In this document: positions 9,601 through 19,092 of the stretch, piece after piece | How the letters are laid out: each line of letters opens with the position of its first letter | Numbering within the stretch: position 1 is the first letter of the stretch | Source: Micromonospora marina | GTDB taxonomy: Bacteria > Actinomycetota > Actinomycetes > Mycobacteriales > Micromonosporaceae | Direction of reading: 5' to 3' | DNA length: 64,000 bases | Assembly: GCF_900091565.1 (NCBI RefSeq) | Contig: NZ_FMCV01000004.1 | Coordinates: 124,001-188,000 of the forward strand | The notes under the pieces: generated by a model | What the model saw: the letters and a program-made list of their open reading frames with translations, nothing else | Told to the model about the DNA's origin: nothing | Databases searched by the model: none | Translations under genes and position numbers: made by a program

Positions 9601-9735
9601 ACGCTGCGGCGCCACGGTGCGGCCGGCGTCGAGCAGCAGCAGCACCAGCAGCGCGCGCAGCCGCCCGCCGGCGACGGGCAGCAGGCTGCCGTCGGCCGCG
9701 TACGCCTGGGTCTCGCCGAGCACACCGAACCGCAT
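6625..9735 (-). CDS. SARP/BTAD-family transcriptional regulator with AAA and TPR domains
   Basis: A 1036-residue regulator of AfsR/large-SARP type. An OmpR-like winged helix (MRFGVLGETQAYAADG onward) and a BTAD domain fill about residues 1-250. An NTPase follows with Walker A GPGGAGKTRLA near residue 285 and LLLVLDNCEHV as Walker B, then a long TPR-like helical C-terminus. The ATG at 9735 matches the usual MRFGVLG family start. It is followed after 68 bases by the ABC exporter, which it may control. Divergent from lnt with a 110-bp promoter gap. Confidence 0.88.
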   Translation of the reverse strand: MRFGVLGETQAYAADGSLLPVAGGRLRALLVLLLLDAGRTVAPQRLVDGVYGDRPPEQATNALQSQVSRLRRLLPGAPVEFGPAGYRLAVDPQRVDVHRFAGLAAAGRAALAAGDPAAAAALLRDALGLWRGEPLADVTDAPFADAEAARLRQARLAAVEDRVEAELALAPAGAPLIAELRDLVAANPLRERLHGQLMRALHGAGRRAEALAAYADARRVLAEELGTDPSAELATLHTALLRDDAAPPARLPSPLTSFVGREPELRRVHDLLGAARLVTLHGPGGAGKTRLATTVASGHDGPVCLVELAAVAPGAPVAPAVLAALDLRDAGLRTPGGPADLTDRLVAALADRRLLLVLDNCEHVIDDAARLTGALLAAAPGLRVLATSREPLGLTGEALCPVGGLPAPDGPAAPETAAGYPAVRLFTDRAADVSPGFTLDAVTTPAVLRICRTLDGLPLALELAAARLRALPVTQVAARLDDRFRLLRRGDRTAAPRHRTLEAVVGWSWDLLDAPERRLAARMSVFAGAADLAAVQAVCAPDAGDVVDVLTGLVDKSLVEATGGRYRMLETIREFASARLAEGGGTGRIRDAHAAYFLDLALTGDAALRGGGQDRWLRRLDAARDDLHAALRHADTATGLRLVAALAFYWWLRGMRGEGAALARRLVDRLDGPPGGLAEEYALALLVATLAGGGDRSEVDAAARILWTLARPPRHPFLLYLSGMASGPPSPQDAAALHEQAVRDRLIGADPWSRALGLLGTAMVSLLHHRHAQARTDLDAALAGFRALDDRWGMIVTLSTRAEAAYRAGDVASAATPMAEALDLAEQLGSTLDLAELLRTRADGRLAAGDLTGAAEDYRRVRRIAGPAGAPELVAAAYLGLSEIARRDGDPQRARALCERAVADCPTGWFGAEVVRLAALVTLGQLADAAGDTTRAHACYRQVLTADDGVWDAPVVAAAVDGLAGPLLRDGDHESAARLLGAAAALLAGTAAADAPAGTPAAATLRERLGEAAFTTAYARGADLPRQRALALLDGR

Positions 9736-9845
9736 GCGCCCGATTGTCGCCTGCCCCCGCCGCGTCGGTGGCACGCCCCACACCGGTTCGGCCGCCCGCC
9801 GGTACGGGCGGGTAGCCTTCGGCCCGTGATCGTGGGGAGAAGCCG

Positions 9846-11453
9846 GTGACGACGCTGGACCGGGAACAGCCGCGTGCCACCGACGGGGCACCCGGTGACG
9901 GCGCCGCGCGTCCCCTGCCGCTGACGCTGGCCGTGCCGGCCGCCGTGCTGGCCGGGGTGGCGCTGCTGCTGGCGTTCCCGCCGTACGGGTGGTGGCCGCT
10001 GGCGCCGGTCGGTGTGGCGTTGCTGGCCGCCGCCGTGCACCGGCGGCGGTTGCGTGCCGGCGCCGGGCTGGGCTTCCTGACCGGGGTGGCGTTGTTCGCG
10101 TCGCTGCTGGAGTGGACGAACCTGCACACCGGCTACCTGCCGTGGGCGCTGCTGTCGCTGTTGCAGGCCGCGTATCTGGCGCTGCTGGGCGCCGTGACCG
10201 CCTGGGTGTCGCCGCTGGCCGACCGGCACCGGGCGGCGTGGCCGCTGCTGACCGGTGTGCTGTGGGTGGGGCAGGAGGCGCTGCGCGACCGCACCCCGTT
10301 CGGCGGGTTCCCGTGGGGGCGGCTGGCGTTCAGCCAGGACACCTCGCCGCTGCTGAAGCTGGCCGCGCTCGGCGGCGCCCCGCTGGTCACGTTCGCCGTC
10401 GCGGTCGCCGGCGGGCTCCTGGTGACCGCCGCGTGGCGGGACTGGCGGCACACGCCCGGGCAGTGGCGGCCGGTCGCCGGGCTCACCGCCGCGCTGGTGG
10501 CGCTGCTCGCCGCCGGCGCGGCCGTGCCGACCGGGGTACGCGGCGCGGGCGGCACCGTCACCGTGGCCATCGTGCAGGGCAACGTTCCGCGCCTCGGGCT
10601 GGACTTCAACGCGCAGCGGCAGGCGGTGCTGAACAACCACGTCGACGCGACGCTGGACCTGGCGCGGCGGGTCGCCGAGGGCGGGCAGGACCGTCCCGAC
10701 GTGGTGGTGTGGCCGGAGAACTCCAGCGACATCGACCCGCTGCGCAACCCGGGCGCGGGGGAGCGGATCTCCCAGGCGGCCGACGCGATCGGCGCGCCGA
10801 TCCTGGTCGGCGCGGTGCTGGTCGGGCCCGGCCGGGGTGAGGTGCGCAACGCGGGGCTGCTGTGGCGGCCGGGGACCGGCCCGGATCTGGACCAGGTGTA
10901 CACGAAGCGGCATCCGGTGCCGTTCGCCGAGTACGTGCCGCTGCGCTCCATCGCCCGCAAGGTCAGCTCCCAGGTCGACCGGGTCCGGTCCGATTTCGTG
11001 CCAGGTGACCGTCCGGGTGTGCTGGACACCGGCCCGGCCGTACTCGGCGACGTGATCTGCTTCGAGGTCGCGTACGACGGCGTCGTCCGGGACACCGTCA
11101 CCGGCGGCGCGCAGCTGCTGGTGGTGCAGACCAACAACGCCACGTTCGATGTGGCCGAGGCCCGCCAGCAGCTGGCCATGGTGCGGCTGCGGGCCGTGGA
11201 GCACGGCCGGGCCGCGTTGATGGCCTCCACGGTCGGGGTGTCCGGGTTCGTTTCCCCCGACGGGCGGGTAGACGGTGCGACCGGGTTCAACACCGCCGCG
11301 GTGGTGGTGCGGCAGATGGAACTCGGTGACGGGCGTACCCCGGCGACCACGGCCGGGGTGTGGCCGGAGGTGGCGCTGACGGCGCTGGCGGTCGCGGCCC
11401 TGACCGGCGCGGCCGTGCTGCGGCGCCGCCGCCGGGAGGCCACTCCCGGCTGA
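9846..11453 (+). CDS. lnt: Apolipoprotein N-acyltransferase
   Basis: A 535-residue membrane enzyme that adds the third acyl chain to lipoproteins. Several N-terminal membrane helices are followed by a periplasmic-side carbon-nitrogen hydrolase domain. The catalytic triad is visible: E291 (VVWPENSS), K354 (VYTKRHPVPFAEYVP) and C405 (DVICFEVAYD). GTG at 9846 is preceded by GGGGAGAA. The polyprenol-mannose synthase follows after 22 bases. In mycobacteria the two are often one fused protein, so this pair supports the assignment. Confidence 0.92.
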   Translation: MTTLDREQPRATDGAPGDGAARPLPLTLAVPAAVLAGVALLLAFPPYGWWPLAPVGVALLAAAVHRRRLRAGAGLGFLTGVALFASLLEWTNLHTGYLPWALLSLLQAAYLALLGAVTAWVSPLADRHRAAWPLLTGVLWVGQEALRDRTPFGGFPWGRLAFSQDTSPLLKLAALGGAPLVTFAVAVAGGLLVTAAWRDWRHTPGQWRPVAGLTAALVALLAAGAAVPTGVRGAGGTVTVAIVQGNVPRLGLDFNAQRQAVLNNHVDATLDLARRVAEGGQDRPDVVVWPENSSDIDPLRNPGAGERISQAADAIGAPILVGAVLVGPGRGEVRNAGLLWRPGTGPDLDQVYTKRHPVPFAEYVPLRSIARKVSSQVDRVRSDFVPGDRPGVLDTGPAVLGDVICFEVAYDGVVRDTVTGGAQLLVVQTNNATFDVAEARQQLAMVRLRAVEHGRAALMASTVGVSGFVSPDGRVDGATGFNTAAVVVRQMELGDGRTPATTAGVWPEVALTALAVAALTGAAVLRRRRREATPG

Positions 11454-11475
11454 GCCGACGAGAGGCGGTGCGACG

Positions 11476-12267
11476 GTGGGCGTGGCAGCCGGCAGGCGGA
11501 CGGTAGGCCATCCCGGGGTGGGGCGGGTCCTGGTGGTCATCCCCACCTACAACGAGGCCGACAACGTCAGGCGCATCGTCGTCCGGGTACGCGAGGCGGC
11601 GCCGTCGGTGGACGTGCTCGTCGCCGACGACAACAGCCCCGACGGCACCGGGGCGATCGCCGACACGCTCGCGGCCGGAGACCCGCGGGTGCACGTGCTG
11701 CACCGGGCCGGCAAGGAAGGGCTCGGCGCGGCCTACCTGGCCGGTTTCGCCTGGGCGCGCAGGCGCGGCTACGACGCGGTGGTCGAGATGGACGCCGACG
11801 GCTCGCACGCCCCGGAGGACCTGCCGGCGCTGCTGCACGCGGCCCGCGACGCCGACGTGGTGATCGGCTCCCGGTGGACCCGCGGCGCGCGGGTGCTGAA
11901 CTGGCCGTGGCGGCGGCTGCTGCTGTCCCGGGTGGGTAACCTGTACGCGCGGCTGGCGTTGGGCATGCCGGTCAGCGACGCGACCGGCGGCTACCGGGTG
12001 TACCGGTCGAGCGCGTTGGACGCGATCGACCTGAAGTCGGTGCGTTCCCAGGGGTACGCGTTCCAGGTGGAGTTGTCGCGGCTGGCGCACCGCGCCGGGG
12101 TACGCATCGTGGAGGTGCCGATCACGTTCGCCGAGCGGGAACACGGCGACAGCAAGATGAGCCCGCTGATCGTGGCCGAGGCGTTGTGGCGGGTGACCCG
12201 CTGGGGGGTGCGGGACCGTCTGGCGAGCGCGTCCGCCCGCCCGGACGCGCTCGCGCGCTGGCCTTGA
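11476..12267 (+). CDS. ppm: Polyprenol monophosphomannose synthase (GT2)
   Basis: A 263-residue GT-A glycosyltransferase that moves mannose from GDP-mannose to polyprenyl phosphate for lipoglycan synthesis and protein O-mannosylation. Motifs: VVIPTYNEADNV at the N-terminus, VADDNSPDGTG, the metal-binding VEMDADGSHAPEDL, and a C-terminal HGDSKMS segment. It lacks the membrane helices of the eukaryotic Dpm1/2/3 partner; the neighbouring Lnt may anchor it. The GTG at 11476 follows the AGAGG at 11461. Confidence 0.9.
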   Translation: MGVAAGRRTVGHPGVGRVLVVIPTYNEADNVRRIVVRVREAAPSVDVLVADDNSPDGTGAIADTLAAGDPRVHVLHRAGKEGLGAAYLAGFAWARRRGYDAVVEMDADGSHAPEDLPALLHAARDADVVIGSRWTRGARVLNWPWRRLLLSRVGNLYARLALGMPVSDATGGYRVYRSSALDAIDLKSVRSQGYAFQVELSRLAHRAGVRIVEVPITFAEREHGDSKMSPLIVAEALWRVTRWGVRDRLASASARPDALARWP

Positions 12268-12320
12268 GCGAGGGCGTGTCATGCTTGAGGGGCGTGGTGA
12301 CCCCGGGCTGATGAGGTGAG

Positions 12321-12848
12321 ATGCGCCGAGGACTGAAGTACGTACCACCGGCCCTGCTGCTGCTCGCGCTGCTGGAGCTGGCCGTTTTCGTGCTGGTCGG
12401 CCGGGCCGTCGGGTTCGGCGCGGCGGTGCTGCTGGTGTTCGGGGCGTCCCTGCTGGGTCTGGTGCTGCTGCGGCGCGAGGGGATGCGGGCGTGGCGCGGG
12501 TTCCGCGCGGCGGCGCAGACCGGCCGGCCGCCGGGGCCCGAGGTGACCGACGGGCTGGTCGGTCTGCTGGGTGCGCTGCTGCTGGCGATGCCGGGCCTGG
12601 TCAGCGGCGTGGTGGGCCTGCTGCTGCTGGTGCCGCCGCTGCGCCGGCTCGCCGGTGGCGGGGTGCGCCGGGCCACCGAGCGGCGGGTGTCGTCGATGGT
12701 CGCCGGTGACCTGTTCGGGCCGCGCCGGGTGCGCGTGTACCGGGGTGCGCCGCAGCCGTCTCCGGAGCCCGCGCCGGCCCCGTCGCCGTCGCCGCAGCCG
12801 GTCACCGACCCGGGCAAGGCCATCGAGGGCGAGATCGTCGACCGCTGA
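12321..12848 (+). CDS. fxsA: FxsA family membrane protein
   Basis: A 175-residue protein with the FxsA pattern: two N-terminal membrane helices (LLLLALLELAVFVLVG and the next), the RREGMRAWRGFR loop, then a double-helix hairpin around GLLGALLLAMPGLVSGVVG. In E. coli FxsA relieves exclusion of phage T7 by the F plasmid; its role in actinomycetes is unknown. The cytoplasmic tail is rich in Pro, Ser and Ala. AGGTGAG precedes the ATG at 12321. Confidence 0.88.
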   Translation: MRRGLKYVPPALLLLALLELAVFVLVGRAVGFGAAVLLVFGASLLGLVLLRREGMRAWRGFRAAAQTGRPPGPEVTDGLVGLLGALLLAMPGLVSGVVGLLLLVPPLRRLAGGGVRRATERRVSSMVAGDLFGPRRVRVYRGAPQPSPEPAPAPSPSPQPVTDPGKAIEGEIVDR

Positions 12849-12881
12849 GGCGCGCCCGTCGCGCTGCGTCAGGCCATCGGC

Positions 12882-12915
12882 TTGATCAACTCCACTTCGC
12901 CGAGGTAGCGGCATC
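12882..12915 (+). repeat. Dispersed intergenic repeat, type R2
   Basis: TTGATCAACTCCA followed by TTCGCCGAGGTAGCGGCATC. Closely related strings occur at 60560-60622 (GTTCGCCGAGGTGGCTGCATC and, inverted, ATCAACTCCATCTCGCCGAG). Both copies are in gaps. Looks like a short genome-wide repeat family rather than a gene. Confidence 0.5.
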
Positions 12916-12979
12916 GAACCGCGCCCGACCCCGCCACCTCCCCGAACTGGCGGCCGCCCCGGCCCGGCCCGGCAACGAA

Positions 12980-13008
12980 AACACCCCCGGGTGATCCCGG
13001 GGGCGTTT
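12980..13008 (-). terminator. Terminator of rbpA
   Basis: Read on the minus strand, AACGCCCCCGGG pairs with CCCGGGGGTGTT around a 4-base loop, followed by TTCGTT. It lies 18 bases beyond the rbpA stop. Confidence 0.75.
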
Positions 13009-13025
13009 CGGCGCGTCACGGACGG

Positions 13026-13367
13026 TCAGGCACGACCGCGGCGGGTGCGGACCTCCTGGAGCCGCTCGGCGAGGATATCCTCCAGCTCGGCGATCGAGCG
13101 CCGCTCCAGCAGCATGTCCCAGTGGGTACGCGGCGGCTTGGCCTTCTTCTGCTCGGGCTCGGTGCCGTCGACCAGGCGGGCGACGCTGCCGTCGAACTTG
13201 CACTCCCAGGTCGTCGGGACCTCGGCGTCGACGGCGAACGGCACCTCGAACTGGTGGCCCTTGGCGCAGAGGTACTCGCGGGTCTGGCGCGGCGCGAGCT
13301 CCGTGTTGCGGTCGGACTCGTAGCTGACCGCTCCCAGCCGGCTACCGCGCAGCATGCGCTCGCCCAT
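13026..13367 (-). CDS. rbpA: RNA polymerase-binding protein RbpA
   Basis: A 113-residue actinobacterial RNA polymerase and sigma-A binding factor that stabilises open complexes. The sequence is typical: MGERMLRGSRLGAVSYESDR at the N-terminus, the core EYLCAKGHQFEVPF and WECKFDG, then the sigma-interacting tail RRSIAELEDILAERLQEVR. Start ATG at 13367 is preceded by GGGGAA. A SigR-like promoter lies about 40 bases upstream, in line with its known induction by thiol stress in Streptomyces. Confidence 0.96.
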   Translation of the reverse strand: MGERMLRGSRLGAVSYESDRNTELAPRQTREYLCAKGHQFEVPFAVDAEVPTTWECKFDGSVARLVDGTEPEQKKAKPPRTHWDMLLERRSIAELEDILAERLQEVRTRRGRA

Positions 13368-13407
13368 GATCGACTTCCCCTCGTTCGTGGTGCTGGTCTT
13401 CAGGTGT

Positions 13408-13434
13408 AACGACCGGTCACCGCTCACCCATTCC
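13408..13434 (-). promoter_or_regulatory. SigR-type promoter of rbpA
   Basis: On the minus strand GGAAT (13434-13430) is separated by 19 bases from GTT (13410-13408). The SigR consensus is GGGAAT-N18/19-GTT, and rbpA is a known SigR target in Streptomyces. The preceding bases are also G (GGGGAAT). Confidence 0.6.
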
Positions 13435-13592
13435 CCGGCCCACGGCGGCAGGGCCGTACGCGGGTCGGGAGTCTCAAGGGTAACCGGCCATGACAGCTGC
13501 CCGGCGGGGTCGTCCCCGGCCGGGCCGAATCGGTGGAGTGTTTCGCCTGTCAACGGGGATGTTACCCACCTGTTTGCGTGCCGGAGGTGACG

Positions 13593-15074
<1,482 letters not shown>

Positions 15075-15080
15075 CCGCGC

Positions 15081-15671
15081 TCACCCCGCCGGGGTCGGCG
15101 GCAGCGGCAACGGCAGACCGGGCAGGCCGTCGATGCTGGTGGCGACGTGGTCCTTGCCCGCGAAGTACGCGCTCAGCGACGCGTCGTCCTCCCTGGCGAA
15201 CCGGCGTTCGTGCAGGTCCCGGTCGGCGTCGTAGGTCATGAACGGCACCGCGTAGCCGCAGGTGTCGCGGATCAGCTCGGCGCGCACCACGATGACCGCC
15301 CGCAACCCGTGCGGGCCCGGGTCGATGTCGGGAAAGTGGGTCAGCAGGCCGGGCCAGCGCGGGTCGTCGCGGAACACCGGCTCGCCGCGCCCGTGCACCC
15401 GCACGATGTTCGGCGGGCCGGTGAAGGCGCACCACATCAGCGTGACCCGACCGTTCTCCCGCAGGTGGGCGATGGTCTCGGCGTTGCTGCCGGCGAAGTC
15501 GAGGTATGCCACCGTGCGCTCGTCGAGCACCGCGAAGCAGCCGCGCAGCCCTTTCGGGGAGAGGTTGACGGTGCCGTCGCCCGACAGCGGGGCGGTGGCT
15601 ACGAAGAACATCGGCTGCGCCTCGATGAAGTCCCGCAGCCGGCCGTCGATGCGCTCGTACGTCTTTCCCAT
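15081..15671 (-). CDS. Pyridoxamine 5'-phosphate oxidase family protein
   Basis: A 196-residue split-barrel flavin-binding protein. FFVATAPLSGDGTVNLSPKG and RVTLMWCAFTGPPNIVRVHGRGE are the usual PPOX-like strands. It has the length and C-terminal arrangement of the uncharacterised actinobacterial family, not of PdxH. It may use FMN or F420. Convergent with the peptide transporter, six bases apart. Confidence 0.8.
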   Translation of the reverse strand: MGKTYERIDGRLRDFIEAQPMFFVATAPLSGDGTVNLSPKGLRGCFAVLDERTVAYLDFAGSNAETIAHLRENGRVTLMWCAFTGPPNIVRVHGRGEPVFRDDPRWPGLLTHFPDIDPGPHGLRAVIVVRAELIRDTCGYAVPFMTYDADRDLHERRFAREDDASLSAYFAGKDHVATSIDGLPGLPLPLPPTPAG

Positions 15672-15730
15672 GCCCCGATCCTCGCCGCCGGCCGGGTGCC
15701 GCGCTGCCCCGTTCCCAGCCCGTGGCCGCC

Positions 15731-16936
15731 TCAGCCGGTGCGCGTGCCGAGCCGCGCCAGTGCCGTCGCCAGGTCGCTCACCTGGTCGGCGAGCTGCCCG
15801 GCGCGGCGCTGCGCGGCGTCCCGGTCGGCGTCGATCGCTGCCGCCCGCGCCTCGGCGGCGCTCACGGCCCGCCGCGCATCGGCCAGCTCCGCGGCCAGCG
15901 CGTCCCGCTCGGCGGTACGGGCGGCGACCTGCTCCACCGCGGCGGCCACGTCCGCGCGGGCCTGCTCGACGGAAGCGGAGGCCCCGGCGCGGGCCGCCTC
16001 GACCGCCGCACTCGCCTCGGCCCGGACCCGCTCCAGGGCCGCCTCGGCGGCGGCGCGTGCCGCGTCGGCCCGGTCCCGCTCGACGAGGGCCCGCCGCGCG
16101 GCGGCGGCCTCCGCCTCGGCCCGCTCGGAAGCGGCCCGGGCCGCGCGCTCCGCGTCGGTCGCCCGGCCCTGCGCGGCCTGCGCGTCGGCGCGCGCCCGGT
16201 CGGCCTCGGCGCGGGACTGCTCGGCCCGGTCCAGGGCCTCGGTGGCGGAGCGGGTGGCCCGCTCGGCGTCGGCCCGGGCGGTGTCCCGCTCGGCGGTCAG
16301 CTCGGCCGCGCGGCGGCGTTCGGCGTCGCGTTCGGTGCGTACCGTGCGCAGTTCGTGGCGGGCGGAGTCGCGGTCACGTTCGGCCTGCACCCGCAGCGCC
16401 TGCGCGGCGCCCGCCTCGGCGCGCGCCGCGTCGCGGGCGTCCTCGGCCGCGGCGGCCCGTTCGGCGGCGGCGGACGCGGTGGCCTCCGCCCGCTCGGCGC
16501 GGTCGGTGGCGGCGTCGCGGTCGGCGTACGCGGCGCGGGCCTGCTGCCGGTCGCGGGCCGCCGCCGCGGTCGCGTCCTCGGCCTCGCGGCGTGCCTCGTC
16601 GCGTTCGGCGTGGGCGGCCGCGACCTGCGCGGCGGTCTCCGCACGCAGCTCGGCGAGCTGCCGTTCCACACCGGCCGGTGACAGTTCGGCGTGCAGCGCC
16701 TCGGTGAGCGTCTCCACGATCTGGTCGAGCCGGTCCACCGCCTCCCAGGTGCGCGCCACCTGCCCGGGCAGCCCGGGGGAGTTGCGGTGACGCATCCGCG
16801 AGTTGCGGGCGGCCCGCTGGCAGGCGCCGTCGTTGTCCCGGCAGTAGCGGAACGGGCGGCCCGCGCCGGCGCGTTGCGGCACGTCGCGTCCGCAGTGGGC
16901 GCAGGGGCGGATGTCGGTGGCGGGCTCGGCGTCCAT
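15731..16936 (-). CDS. Large coiled-coil protein with N-terminal zinc-finger-like motif
   Basis: 401 residues. The first 45 carry CAHCGRDVP and, later, YCRDNDGACQ, which could bind zinc. From about residue 80 the protein is an almost unbroken Ala/Arg/Glu heptad-rich coiled coil (RAEREAE-like repeats). No catalytic motif is visible. Coiled coils of this kind occur in KfrA-like DNA-binding and cytoskeletal proteins; here the function is unknown. The gene precedes, in its own direction, only the PPOX-like gene. Confidence 0.7.
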   Translation of the reverse strand: MDAEPATDIRPCAHCGRDVPQRAGAGRPFRYCRDNDGACQRAARNSRMRHRNSPGLPGQVARTWEAVDRLDQIVETLTEALHAELSPAGVERQLAELRAETAAQVAAAHAERDEARREAEDATAAAARDRQQARAAYADRDAATDRAERAEATASAAAERAAAAEDARDAARAEAGAAQALRVQAERDRDSARHELRTVRTERDAERRRAAELTAERDTARADAERATRSATEALDRAEQSRAEADRARADAQAAQGRATDAERAARAASERAEAEAAAARRALVERDRADAARAAAEAALERVRAEASAAVEAARAGASASVEQARADVAAAVEQVAARTAERDALAAELADARRAVSAAEARAAAIDADRDAAQRRAGQLADQVSDLATALARLGTRTG

Positions 16937-16948
16937 CGGGCGCGAAGT

Positions 16949-18301
16949 CTATCCGGCGGCGTCGGCCCGGGCCGCGCCGTCGAGGGTGTAGCGGCGTTGC
17001 AGCAGCACCGCGACCACCATCACGGCGGCGGGCAGCAGCCCGAAGCCGTAGCGCAACGCGTCCAGCGCCGCCGGGGACTGGGTCACCGTCTGCCCGGCGG
17101 TCGAGGCCACGAACCCACCGGCGGCCAGGCACAGCGCGTACGCGTAGGGGCCGAGCGCGGCGCCGGTGGCCTCGGTGGCGGTCCACACCCCGGTGTACGT
17201 GCCGGCCCGCTCGGTGCCGCCGGCCGCGCGGATCACGTCGGGCAGCATCGAGAACGGCAGCAGTTGCATGCCGGCGAACGCCACCCCGAGCACCGCCACG
17301 GCGGCCACCAGCACCGGCAGCCCGGCGGGACGGCCGATCGCCAGCACCAGCGACCCGGCGGCGAACGCGGCCTGCCCGGCGAGCAGGGCACGTTGCTTGC
17401 CGATCCGCCGCGCCACTGCCAGCCAGCCGGGGGTGACCAGCAGCGCGGGCGCGACGAACGCGGCCACCAGCACCGTGGTGAGCCCGGGGCGGCCCAGCTC
17501 GTACTCGGCGTAGTAGGGCACCCCGGCGAGCACGAGGTGGGTGGTGGTGGACATGGCCAGGTACGCGCCGACCAACCAGCGGAACTGCCGGTCCCGCAGG
17601 CTGGCCGCCAGCGCCCGCCACCCGCCCGGGCCGTGCGGCGGGGCCGTGTCGGCGGCGCTGCGGAGCAGCCGGCCGATCCCGGCGACGCCGACGACCATCG
17701 CGGCGAGCATTCCGGCCGCCAGCATCACACCCATCCGCAGGTAACCGGCGCGGGTGGCGTCGTCACCGCCGGCAAGCAGCGGCGCGAGCAACCCGGAGAC
17801 CAGGATGCCGAGTGTCAGCACCACCATCCGGAACGCCATCAGCCGGGTCCGCTCGTGGTAGCCGATCCGCAGATCCGCCGGGGTCGCCAGGTAGGGCACC
17901 TGATAGGCGGCGAACAGCAGGTTGCCGGCGACGAAGAACACCGCCACCCAGCCCGCCGCGGCGGCGCCGGTGAGGCCGCCGGGCACCGCGAACAGCGCGG
18001 CGAACGCCAGCGGCAGCACGCACCCGGCAAGCAGCAGCCGGCGGCGGTGGCCCCGGCGGGTCTGTTCCACGTCGCAGCGGTGCCCGATCCACGGGTGCAG
18101 CAGCACGTCGGCGATCTTCGGCAGCAGCAGGGTGAGCCCGGCCAGCCACGGCGCGACCGCCAGCACGTCGGTCAGGAAGTAGAGCAGCAGCAGTCCCGGC
18201 ACGGTGACCCAGACGCCCATGCCGAGCGAGCCGGTGGCGAAGCCGACGAGCGGGCCGCGCGGCAGGGTGACCGCGTCGGAGCGCCGATCCAGCCCGGTCA
18301 T
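16949..18301 (-). CDS. MFS transporter, GPH/MelB-like
   Basis: A 450-residue transporter with 12 predicted helices. The N-terminal GFATGSLGMGVWVTVPGLLLLYFLTD and PKIADVLLHPWIGHRCD fit the glycoside-pentoside-hexuronide:cation (MFS_2) branch. ATG at 18301 follows GGAG. Divergent from a TetR gene; an operator-like dyad lies in the 73-base gap and overlaps a minus-strand TACAAT, so the TetR protein probably represses this transporter. Confidence 0.82.
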   Translation of the reverse strand: MTGLDRRSDAVTLPRGPLVGFATGSLGMGVWVTVPGLLLLYFLTDVLAVAPWLAGLTLLLPKIADVLLHPWIGHRCDVEQTRRGHRRRLLLAGCVLPLAFAALFAVPGGLTGAAAAGWVAVFFVAGNLLFAAYQVPYLATPADLRIGYHERTRLMAFRMVVLTLGILVSGLLAPLLAGGDDATRAGYLRMGVMLAAGMLAAMVVGVAGIGRLLRSAADTAPPHGPGGWRALAASLRDRQFRWLVGAYLAMSTTTHLVLAGVPYYAEYELGRPGLTTVLVAAFVAPALLVTPGWLAVARRIGKQRALLAGQAAFAAGSLVLAIGRPAGLPVLVAAVAVLGVAFAGMQLLPFSMLPDVIRAAGGTERAGTYTGVWTATEATGAALGPYAYALCLAAGGFVASTAGQTVTQSPAALDALRYGFGLLPAAVMVVAVLLQRRYTLDGAARADAAG

Positions 18302-18334
18302 GGCGGTCTCCTGTCCTCGGGGCACGCCGCCCCC

Positions 18335-18354
18335 AATCCAACGGATGCTGGATT
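18335..18354. promoter_or_regulatory. TetR operator, copy 1
   Basis: The dyad AATCCAACG-N5-TGGATT lies between the divergent MFS and tetR genes. Its minus-strand flank includes TACAAT (complement of 18352-18357), a good -10 for the MFS gene. The same dyad recurs, inverted, at 19059-19080. Confidence 0.7.
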
Positions 18355-18374
18355 GTAGGGGGAACAATGGCCGG

Positions 18375-19037
18375 ATGACCATGCCTCGCCGCCGCCCGGG
18401 CCGGCCCCGCCGCGACGACCAGCGGCCGACCCGTGACCTGGTGCTCGCCGCCGCCACCGCGTTGTTCGCCGAGCGGGGCTTCGACGCGGTGAGCGTCCGC
18501 GACGTCGCCGCCGCGGCGGGCGTGGACGCGGCCACCGTTGTGCACCACACCGGGCCGAAGGCACAGCTCTACGACGCCTGCTTCGCCCGGGTGTTCAGCG
18601 CCGAGCAGGAGGTCATCGAGGCGGCCGGGAAACGCGCCCGGTCGGCCCTGGCGGCGGGCCCGCAGGACGCGGTGCGGGCGCTGCACGACCTGGTGGACGT
18701 GTTCGTCGACTTCCTGGAGGACCGGCCGGAGACGACCGCGCTGTGGCTGCGCCGCTGGCTGGAGCCGCAGCGGCACGGCGAACTGGACCGCCGCTACGCC
18801 GCGCCGCTGTACGGGCTGGTCGAGGAGCTGCTGGTGGCCGCGGCCGGCGCCGGCGCGCTGACCGAGCCGACCCCGCACGTGACGGTGCGTTCCCTGGTCT
18901 GGGCGGTGCACGGGCATGTGGTGGCGCTGGCCGCCGGGACCGGTTCGGGAGCGCGGGAGCGCCGCGAGTTCCGGGCGTTCGTCCACCGGTTCCTCGACGC
19001 GCTGTACGCCGGCGGCCCGGGAGACATCCGCCCTTGA
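18375..19037 (+). CDS. TetR family transcriptional regulator
   Basis: 220 residues. The helix-turn-helix lies at about residues 35-60 (DVAAAAGVDAATVVHHTGPKAQLYDA), followed by a helical ligand-binding domain. It starts in an Arg-rich tail (MPRRRPGRPRR). Matching dyads on both sides of the gene suggest it represses itself, the divergent MFS gene and the downstream monooxygenase-SDR pair. Confidence 0.87.
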   Translation: MTMPRRRPGRPRRDDQRPTRDLVLAAATALFAERGFDAVSVRDVAAAAGVDAATVVHHTGPKAQLYDACFARVFSAEQEVIEAAGKRARSALAAGPQDAVRALHDLVDVFVDFLEDRPETTALWLRRWLEPQRHGELDRRYAAPLYGLVEELLVAAAGAGALTEPTPHVTVRSLVWAVHGHVVALAAGTGSGARERREFRAFVHRFLDALYAGGPGDIRP

Positions 19038-19080
19038 CGCCGGCCTCCGCTCCGGAGATTATCCATCGGTCGTTGGATTA
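19034..19080 (+). promoter_or_regulatory. Promoter of the monooxygenase operon with TetR operator copy 2
   Basis: TTGACG (19034-19039), 17-base spacer, GATTAT (19057-19062). A dyad at 19059-19080 overlaps the -10; read on the minus strand it gives AATCCAACG-N5-TGGAT, the same half-sites and spacing as the operator at 18335. AGGAGG follows directly at 19081. Confidence 0.7.
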
Positions 19081-19092
19081 AGGAGGCGGGGT

